Positions 6,333 to 11,125 of a stretch of 11,125 bases of DNA are shown in pieces. Source of the DNA: JAATFY01 sp049276515 (GTDB lineage: Bacteria > Pseudomonadota > Alphaproteobacteria > UBA9219); NCBI GenBank assembly GCA_049276515.1, contig JBASWO010000097.1:1-11125 (forward strand), in the 5' to 3' direction. The number at the start of each line of letters is the position of its first letter. The stretch's first letter is position 1. Below the pieces are notes generated by a model. It was not told the origin of the DNA and searched no databases. It worked only from the letters and a program-made list of their open reading frames with translations. Made by a program: the position numbers and the translations under genes.

Positions 6333-7177
6333 GCTTGCCACCCTTGTCCTTCAAGCTGAGCGGATGCCGGGACTTCAAGATAAGTTGCCAAAGTTGCGAG
6401 CATCGCCATGCGTTGATTAAAGGCCTGCCAAACTTGTGTCATAGGAACAACTTGGCCGTGCTGCGCAAAATAAGCGGCACGATCATCGGCATTCATATAA
6501 AGGAGGCGATCTGCTTCAGCGTAATGAGATTCGGTATAAATTTGTCCTGCTGCCTTAAGAACATTCCAGCATAACAAACGCCATTGCTCCGGCGTGCAGC
6601 CAGCAGGCGCTAAGGCGCGCGTCACTTGATCGGCTGTTTTGATCAGTTTTTCTGCAACTTCAGCAAGGAGTGCGTGCTCAGCACGACCAAAAGAATATTG
6701 TGCAACGGCGCCAACAACCGGCACCATCGCTTCCATCATTTTAGCGCGGAAGGTTGCAACTGTATTGGGCATTGGCTCATTACCAGCTGGTATTTGAGCC
6801 TTAAACTTGCTTTGCAATTCAATGGCGATGCCTGCAATGCGCTTGGCTTCATCAGCAGGCAAAGGCTGGCTTGTCGCTTTAAAATGAGCAGCAACAACCT
6901 GGCTTGATGCACCTGCAAGCGACCAACGCACCCAAGCATCTAGCTGATCTTCGCTAGCGCCCAATTGAGCCGAGAGTTCACTGCTCAGTGCTACCGTACT
7001 ATCAACGAGCGCATTAAAATTATCGGCATTGAGGCCGCCCGCTTTTCCAGCCTCACCTGAAGGTGTTTCGGTAAGTGCTGTCAAAAGTGGCATACCAACC
7101 TGACGAAACGTCGTCAGCAAGGTTTGCATCTTTGCTGCTGCAACAGGATCAATTGTTTGTGGCGAACCATCAGCCAT
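6329..7177 (-). CDS. Unrecognised soluble helical protein of the T4SS operon
   Basis: A 282-residue protein I cannot assign to a family. Seen: no signal peptide and no membrane helix; almost entirely Ala/Leu/Gln/Glu-rich with amphipathic helices, so probably cytoplasmic and all-alpha. Distinct stretches are QLDAWVRWSLAGASSQVV (about 102-119), FGRAEHALLAEVAEKLIKTA (167-186), CTPEQWRLLCWNVLKAAGQI (198-217) and MTQVWQAFNQRMAMLATLAT (250-269). Two Cys near the Trp-rich helix are its only ones. ATG at 7177 has GGAG 11 bases upstream, somewhat far. Its stop overlaps the transglycosylase start (ATGA), so the two are made together. A putative promoter lies in the 98-bp gap before it. Inference only: a cytoplasmic accessory such as a chaperone, adaptor or partner that helps the signal-less transglycosylase. 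No motif proves any of these. Confidence 0.75.
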   Translation of the reverse strand: MADGSPQTIDPVAAAKMQTLLTTFRQVGMPLLTALTETPSGEAGKAGGLNADNFNALVDSTVALSSELSAQLGASEDQLDAWVRWSLAGASSQVVAAHFKATSQPLPADEAKRIAGIAIELQSKFKAQIPAGNEPMPNTVATFRAKMMEAMVPVVGAVAQYSFGRAEHALLAEVAEKLIKTADQVTRALAPAGCTPEQWRLLCWNVLKAAGQIYTESHYAEADRLLYMNADDRAAYFAQHGQVVPMTQVWQAFNQRMAMLATLATYLEVPASAQLEGQGWQA

Positions 7178-7223
7178 GAAGAATTCTGCTCCGCTAGATA
7201 ATATCTAAAAGTACCATGCCCTA

Positions 7224-7253
7224 GTAATAGTTAATAGAAGGCCAAAAGGTCAA
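7224..7253 (-). promoter_or_regulatory. Putative sigma70 promoter before the helical protein gene
   Basis: On the minus strand TTGACC (7253-7248, five of six matches to the -35 consensus) is followed after 18 bases by TATTAC (7229-7224, four of six). It lies about 47 bp upstream of the ATG at 7177 in the 98-bp non-coding gap, which is AT-rich. It could start a sub-transcript running through the transglycosylase to icmT. The -35 box overlaps a 12-base motif that recurs in the gap at 9331-9342. Confidence 0.38.
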
Positions 7254-7275
7254 ACAGCCTGATTTTTATTATGTT

Positions 7276-8616
7276 TTACGGCTGTGTTGGCTGCATGGTT
7301 GGGTCAAATTGCTGACCAGCACCAGGCAGTTTTTGTGCATTGAGTAAATTGAGGACGCGCGCATTTTCTTCACGGAAATTAATTTCAAACTGTCTGGCTC
7401 TAACATCCGCTGCATCAGCTCTTTGATAAGCCTGATCATATTCTTGCTGACCCTGCACAATATCGTGATGAAGGGCGTTTTCACGACTACCGGCATAGGC
7501 TTTACGACGCTCAAGCTGAATGGGGCTCATGCCTTCTGTTTGACATTTGGTATATTCCTCATCTGTCAGCCAGCCCATATTGCGAGAATACATACAGGCT
7601 TTAACTTGGCTCATATGGATGTTGCCAAGCGATGTACTTTTACCACCAGCAGCTGAACCTACAGCCACGCGACGTGAGACAGCTTGCATGCAAAGAGAAT
7701 TGGCAGCGTTTGCTTGCGCTAAATTATCACGGTTATTCATATAGGCTTGACTTAAAGCCATCGTCATTTTTTGACCGCTCGTACCTTTTGGTAAAGCATA
7801 ACGACGCGTTGGGTAATGATTACAGTAAGACACGGCTGCTACATATTGCATTTCTTCGCGTGTATCAATTTGAGACATGGGCGGCAAAACGAGATTACCG
7901 CGCGCATCAACGGCAATATTTTTTGGCATCATAAATTGATATTGTTCGAAGAGCGTGCCCGATGTCACATCGGCATTGACAAATTCAGTACCAAATTTCG
8001 ATGGTTTGCAACCAGCTTCAATAAGTGCCTGACCCGCTTCTGCAGTTGGCGAACAATCAACAAAACCCCAATCCATGGCACGCGCTAGATCACCCGATAT
8101 AGCTCCGGTTCCTTGCGGACGGTTATTCAGCATTGTGAGTTCCATCGAGCGCGACAATTGCATAGCGCCGCTATTCAAATCTGCTGAAGACTCTCCAAGT
8201 TTGACGATATTGCACAAATCACCGCCCGGATAATCGCCCTCTTTTTTGGCCATCGTATATCTACTGACAGTTTCTGCAGCCGCGCCCTTCATCGTCTCAC
8301 GGCTCATCGCATCAATCTGTCCTTGGCCAACGCGCACTTGGGTTTCAGCACCAATCATCTGACCCATGATATTTGATCCGGCTGCCGCAGCACGTTGCAA
8401 TGTATTCACAATTTGCCAACCAGTTTCGATGACAAAGCGTGCCGCTTGGGCGGCCCACCCCAAAAGAGCTGCACTTGTGTTGCCGGGGTCAGAAACAATC
8501 AAGGCTTGAGCAGGTTTTGGATCTACACTCATGAGAAAAAGCGGAATAAACAGCAATATGAAAAATCGTTTGCACCGTTTGTTCATACTGTTTCTTGTGT
8601 TGTCCGCTTCATTCAT
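7276..8616 (-). CDS. Unrecognised exported Cys-containing T4SS-associated protein
   Basis: A 446-residue secreted or periplasmic protein of unknown family. Seen: signal peptide formed by KRCKRFFILLFIPLFL with cleavage near PAQA-LI (residue 38). A start region LIVSDPGNTSAALLGWAAQA follows, faintly reminiscent of the mature N-termini of VirB5/TrbJ-type minor pilus proteins. Seven Cys lie in the mature part, from about residue 137 to 359, spread as single residues. The C-terminal 80 residues are charged helices (DQAYQRADAADVRARQFEIN) ending in a Gln/Pro-rich tail. Start: ATG 8616 lies 3 bp after the previous stop with only a distant GGTGA. ATG 8586 (residue 11) would start right at the signal peptide, and I cannot choose firmly. 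The neighbouring disulfide isomerase fits the cysteines. Inference: structural or surface component of the apparatus. VirB5-like identity is only a hint. Confidence 0.78.
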   Translation of the reverse strand: MNEADNTRNSMNKRCKRFFILLFIPLFLMSVDPKPAQALIVSDPGNTSAALLGWAAQAARFVIETGWQIVNTLQRAAAAGSNIMGQMIGAETQVRVGQGQIDAMSRETMKGAAAETVSRYTMAKKEGDYPGGDLCNIVKLGESSADLNSGAMQLSRSMELTMLNNRPQGTGAISGDLARAMDWGFVDCSPTAEAGQALIEAGCKPSKFGTEFVNADVTSGTLFEQYQFMMPKNIAVDARGNLVLPPMSQIDTREEMQYVAAVSYCNHYPTRRYALPKGTSGQKMTMALSQAYMNNRDNLAQANAANSLCMQAVSRRVAVGSAAGGKSTSLGNIHMSQVKACMYSRNMGWLTDEEYTKCQTEGMSPIQLERRKAYAGSRENALHHDIVQGQQEYDQAYQRADAADVRARQFEINFREENARVLNLLNAQKLPGAGQQFDPTMQPTQP

Positions 8617-8619
8617 GTT

Positions 8620-9195
8620 TTATTTCACCGGGAACATAGTGCGGAAGTCAAAAATGGGTGGCGTGCCAAGAGGCCCTGTACTACTGCCAGGATTGAAGAG
8701 TGATACGCCATCACAAGTGGCATTCTTCAGATCAAGATCGAGATCAAAACTCCCGAGCCCAAAATCGGGCAACGGCAAGCAAAGACGATTGAACTGGCTC
8801 ATCACAAAAGATTTAAGTTGAGAAAGCGTATTAAGAACGGATGAGCAAAGTTCATTGACAAGCGCTAAAATTTGACCAGCTATCAATGACCAAATAAGCG
8901 CTAAAGGATCTGAAAGAGATCCGAGAATCGTAAACATGCCTTTGATTTTATCAAAGCAGGTTTGCACCTTAAGATCGATCGCACCAAAAAGAGCCATCGC
9001 AGCATTTTGTGCTTGAAGCTTAGCTTGACCTACACTCGCAAAGCTTTGGCGGAACCGGTCATTCATCGCGCCATCGGCGCATTCATCTGTTGGGTTAGCA
9101 GCAAAGGATGTTTGTGGAACGGTTGTAATGCATAGGAAAAAGAAAGCCGCAAGAATGAGACAGAGATTATGGCGGTTTGCAATTTTCTTGAACAT
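8620..9195 (-). CDS. Unrecognised small exported Cys-containing protein
   Basis: A 191-residue exported protein. Seen: signal peptide MFKKIANRHN then LCLILAAFFFLCITTV, with cleavage near SFA-AN (residue 32). Five Cys lie in the mature part (residues 39, 80, 117, 139, 161), and a hydrophobic helical middle region (about 86-135) includes LALIWSLIAGQILALV, which may contact membrane. The tail is Pro/Gly-rich, with an Asp-Leu repeat (SFDLDLDLKN). Start: the frame is open to ATG 9231, but ATG 9195 is preferred because the purine-rich GGAGGAGAGAG lies directly upstream and the signal peptide begins there. The longer form would put 12 extra polar residues in front. The 446-residue gene follows after 3 bp, so the two probably act together, perhaps as a complex. 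Family unknown; the two Cys-rich neighbours and the DsbC-like gene form a plausible functional set. Confidence 0.76.
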   Translation of the reverse strand: MFKKIANRHNLCLILAAFFFLCITTVPQTSFAANPTDECADGAMNDRFRQSFASVGQAKLQAQNAAMALFGAIDLKVQTCFDKIKGMFTILGSLSDPLALIWSLIAGQILALVNELCSSVLNTLSQLKSFVMSQFNRLCLPLPDFGLGSFDLDLDLKNATCDGVSLFNPGSSTGPLGTPPIFDFRTMFPVK

Positions 9196-9248
9196 TCTTA
9201 CTCTCTCCTCCATCCCAATCAGCCGCTGCATGTAAACACATACGACCC

Positions 9249-9294
9249 TTTATAGAGTAGTTTATCATATTTCCGGAAACCTTATCGAGAGGTT
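9249..9294 (-). promoter_or_regulatory. Possible promoter/operator region before the 191-residue gene
   Basis: The 147-bp gap holds two -10-like boxes on the minus strand: TATGAT (9269-9264) and TATAAA (9254-9249). Neither has a good -35. Directly upstream of TATGAT is the perfect palindrome TTTCCGGAAA (9279-9270), and beside it is a second inverted repeat AACCT/AGGTT (9278-9282 and 9290-9294) with a 7-base loop. The arrangement could be an operator over a weak promoter, but nothing identifies a regulator. Confidence 0.28.
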
Positions 9295-9317
9295 AATTCC
9301 GGCATAAACGGAGGGTA

Positions 9318-9342
9318 AAACCTTCTTTTTAAAAGGTCAAAC
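9318..9342 (-). terminator. Weak possible terminator hairpin after the 386-residue gene
   Basis: Just after the stop at 9343, the minus strand reads ACCTT, eight bases of T/A/G, then AAGGT followed by TTTT. The 5-bp AT-rich stem is too weak for confident termination. At most it would attenuate readthrough into the next gene. Confidence 0.22.
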
Positions 9343-10503
9343 TTAGCGAGGGCCCTGAATGACAAGCGGCGGCGGTTTGATAGCCGGTATTGTGTTTGGA
9401 TCACGGCGTGGTGCTTGTGGTGGCACCAAAGGCGTAGCGGTAATAGCGCCAGCAGCTTCTACTTGTGGTGGTGGCGCCACATCCGCAACGCGTGCCGCGT
9501 CGGGTTTTGCCCTGCGCTGCTCACGACGATCCTCGTAAGGAATTCGAATAAAATCTCCAGGACGGTTGGGTCCGTCACCTGAGTAATGAGCTGCAATTGC
9601 GATTTGAGCTAAGCCAGGCAGAAAATCATAATTTCGCAATTCCGCATCCAGAACTGGATAACCATTGCGTGTAACACGATTGACGTGATTGGAAAGGCCC
9701 GCTGTGTACACATGAGCACGCAACCGATCCTGATAGTCTGGATTAGGATCATAAAGAGTAATTTCTGTATGAACTGTCGCCGTATTATTACGGCTAGGCC
9801 TTACAACCATATTCGCCAGAGCGCCTGTTTTCGGTGCGATCGTTTGCGTTACGCTGGTACCATAGGGATAAAAAATTGTATGTTTTTCTAGCTTGGTTCT
9901 TTGCGTTGGATCGATATTGCAGGTATTTGAAAATCCTTCACGTGCCATAAGACGCAAAGCATCTTTCAAAGATTCGAGTTCTTCTGGTGTTGCATAGATT
10001 GGAGCACTTTGTAGCTCTACCCGACCATCAGGAGCTACAGTGCCTGAAAAAGATGCATTCAATATTTTATAGCGACGCGATTCTAAAAGGCCCGGCTCTC
10101 TTTGAATGCGCGCTGCAACAAAACCACTTGGATAAACTGTACCATTTACGACGTCGCGATAGCGCGTGACTAGACCCACTTCAACAGAACGGGCATAGCC
10201 AGGTGTTTGCGGACAAATGAAATCAACAGAACGAATATCGCGCATTGAAGGCGCTCTAAAACGAAAATAATCTGCGCCTGATGAATGGAATGTCGTGAGC
10301 GCACTTCCGTCTCTGCCATAAACAAGAACGGGCTGGCCTGGCAACGCAGGCTGACCAGGCCGTGTCATAACCGCAGGGTCGTTGTTGCGCGGAGCCTCGG
10401 CAGCTGGTGCTGCTACAGGATCAGGTGTTTGCGCTTGAGCTTGGCCTGTAACGGCAGCAGCAGCGGCAGTAAGTGCGGCAAGCTGAGTAGACCAAGTGGC
10501 CAT
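9343..10503 (-). CDS. Unrecognised exported protein with Pro-rich tail, T4SS-associated
   Basis: A 386-residue protein of unknown family. Seen: an N-terminal Ala-rich hydrophobic segment (8-24) ending in QAQA, consistent with a signal peptide but with no basic residue before it, which is atypical. A Pro/Ala linker follows (25-58). A beta-rich globular part covers about 58-325, with VLVYGRDGSALTTF, DYFRFRAPSM, RSVDFICPQ (Cys97) and GFSNTCN (Cys195). VHTEITLYDPNPDYQDRLRAH follows at 244-264, with a strand-rich NYDFLPGLAQIAIAAHYSGD near 291-310. A basic hinge DRREQRRAKPD (325-335) leads to a Pro-rich tail (343-386). The two Cys could form one disulfide. ATG at 10503 has GGAG eight bases upstream and a strong promoter before it. 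DotH/IcmK was considered because of length and location, but I do not see its conserved motifs. Probably a periplasmic structural protein of the locus. Confidence 0.8.
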   Translation of the reverse strand: MATWSTQLAALTAAAAAVTGQAQAQTPDPVAAPAAEAPRNNDPAVMTRPGQPALPGQPVLVYGRDGSALTTFHSSGADYFRFRAPSMRDIRSVDFICPQTPGYARSVEVGLVTRYRDVVNGTVYPSGFVAARIQREPGLLESRRYKILNASFSGTVAPDGRVELQSAPIYATPEELESLKDALRLMAREGFSNTCNIDPTQRTKLEKHTIFYPYGTSVTQTIAPKTGALANMVVRPSRNNTATVHTEITLYDPNPDYQDRLRAHVYTAGLSNHVNRVTRNGYPVLDAELRNYDFLPGLAQIAIAAHYSGDGPNRPGDFIRIPYEDRREQRRAKPDAARVADVAPPPQVEAAGAITATPLVPPQAPRRDPNTIPAIKPPPLVIQGPR

Positions 10504-10547
10504 TGACTATTCTCCGTTACAAAATTCTTATTCAAAAATGCACTTTA

Positions 10548-10584
10548 ACTATATCAAAAAACCAGCTTTTTCTCAATTATACCA
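10548..10584 (-). promoter_or_regulatory. Strong sigma70-type promoter with overlapping extended -10
   Basis: On the minus strand TTGAGA (10576-10571, five of six) and TATAGT (10553-10548, five of six) are exactly 17 bases apart, the best promoter in the window. Its -35 box shares its first T with an upstream extended -10 element, TGGTATAAT (10584-10576), which is a full TGnTATAAT consensus. Two start points about 28 bp apart are thus possible. It lies about 45 bp before the ATG at 10503 and probably drives the 386-residue gene and the genes after it. Confidence 0.6.
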
Positions 10585-10627
10585 TTACTTTCATACCTAA
10601 TAGTCGAGCCGAATCAATCAACTAAAC

Positions 10628-11125
10628 TTAATAGAGTTTACTAAGATCTGAGAATTTTAAGGGTCCTGATTGAAGAATAGCCAGGCGCTTTTGTGATTGT
10701 TGAACCATGGCAAGAGCCTGCTGGTTTGTACTTTGGATCGAAGCTTGAGAATAAGTGAGAGCATTCCGGTCTTCTGCTGTCAGTTGCTGCAATTGTGCGG
10801 GATTGGGCTGAAACTGCTGCAATTGAGCAATGCTTTGTTGTGCCGTTGCCAGATTTTGTTTTTCTACTTCAATCATCTGCGCTTGCTGGGCTGGCGAAAT
10901 ATAAATAGCTCTTGCATCAGACTTACTCTGTCCGCCAACAATTGTTTTCTGTAGATCTGACAAAGCTGGCTTTTGTTCTGCTACCTTTGGCTTTGGCGTA
11001 TCAATCAAAACGGGTTTGGCAGGTACAGGTGTTTGTTGCGGGGCATTATTGGGCGTCGGTTGTGAGCCAGCGCTTGGCACCAAAACACCTTCTGCATGCA
11101 AGCTTGTTGCGATCAAGAGTATGGG
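10628..11125 (-). CDS. Gln-rich exported protein, 5' end outside the window
   Basis: The frame is open to the right edge, so the true start lies beyond 11125; 165 codons are visible. Seen: it opens with PILLIATSLHA-EG, the end of a signal peptide. A Pro/Gln/Asn-rich linker follows (about visible residues 17-55). A Gln-rich helical segment (about 75-145) then contains QQAQMIEVEKQNLATAQQ and QQALAMVQQSQKRLAIL, with coiled-coil potential, and the protein ends PLKFSDLSKLY. No Cys and no catalytic motif. A TTG at 11116 is in frame but sits inside the hydrophobic signal core, so it is not the start. Not recognised; a small periplasmic structural or scaffold protein is an inference from composition and location. 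It is separated from the next gene by 124 bp that contain the strong promoter, so it may end the preceding transcription unit. Confidence 0.7.
   Translation of the reverse strand, partial: PILLIATSLHAEGVLVPSAGSQPTPNNAPQQTPVPAKPVLIDTPKPKVAEQKPALSDLQKTIVGGQSKSDARAIYISPAQQAQMIEVEKQNLATAQQSIAQLQQFQPNPAQLQQLTAEDRNALTYSQASIQSTNQQALAMVQQSQKRLAILQSGPLKFSDLSKLY

Noticed and set aside
9196..9342. Tiny minus-strand frames (for example about 33 codons from an ATG near 9266) in the gap before the 191-residue gene
   Set aside because: Very short, no ribosome site, and overlap the start of the real gene in another frame.
9343..10503. Calling the 386-residue protein DotH/IcmK (TraN)
   Set aside because: Length and operon fit loosely, but I see no convincing DotH motifs; naming it would be a guess.
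10560..10576. AAAAA / TTTTT arms around a CCAGC-type centre as a terminator for the Gln-rich gene
   Set aside because: The stem would be only A-T pairs with an unpaired centre, and it coincides with the promoter -35 and spacer.
770..10954. Many plus-strand open frames of 60-114 codons across the window
   Set aside because: All lie antisense within convincing minus-strand genes, lack domain-like composition (rich in Cys, Trp, Arg or His clusters typical of antisense translation) and have no consistent ribosome sites.
1..11125. CRISPR array, tRNA/rRNA, insertion sequence or attachment site
   Set aside because: No regularly spaced repeats, no structured RNA signature, no transposase or integrase frame, and no long direct repeats were seen.

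Overview
All supported genes lie on the minus strand, so the genetic order runs from the right edge to the left edge. The window is part of a type IVB (I-type, Dot/Icm or IncI-Tra) secretion/conjugation locus. It joins the end of a transfer-apparatus operon to the start of a type IVb 'thin pilus' operon. Base composition is moderate (roughly half G+C by eye), codon use is even, and there are no transposons, phage genes, tRNAs or rRNAs. The sequence suggests a proteobacterium. My guess is an alphaproteobacterial chromosome or conjugative element, but the window does not prove this, nor whether the element is conjugative or delivers effectors.

Right part (11125 to about 6330): five genes whose families I cannot name with confidence. 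They are a Gln-rich exported protein cut by the edge, an exported protein with a Pro-rich tail and two Cys (behind a strong-looking sigma70 promoter), a small exported Cys-containing protein, a larger exported Cys-containing protein, and a soluble helical cytoplasmic protein. They share orientation and tight spacing with recognisable secretion genes, so they are candidate new or highly diverged parts of the same apparatus.

Middle (6332 to 1765): a nearly gap-free series of a lytic transglycosylase (opens peptidoglycan), a DsbC/DsbG-like disulfide isomerase with CPHC, a small two-helix membrane protein, then dotD (traH), dotC (traI), dotB (traJ) and icmT (traK). This order is the one found in IncI plasmids (traH-I-J-K). 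DotD and DotC contribute to the outer-membrane part of the core complex, DotB is the cytoplasmic hexameric ATPase, and IcmT is a small inner-membrane protein. Starts overlap preceding stops (ATGA at the transglycosylase; 22-23 bp overlaps at dotC and dotB), which indicates one translationally coupled operon.

Left part (1764 to 1): a 153-bp gap carrying a long stem-loop and then a plausible sigma70 promoter. It is followed by a pilL-like gene with two tandem STN/TcpQ-type domains, and by the first 187 codons of a pilN-like lipoprotein secretin that runs off the left edge. More pilus genes are therefore expected beyond position 1. The pil part would build a type IVb pilus for mating-pair formation or adhesion, beside the DotB-powered translocation channel.
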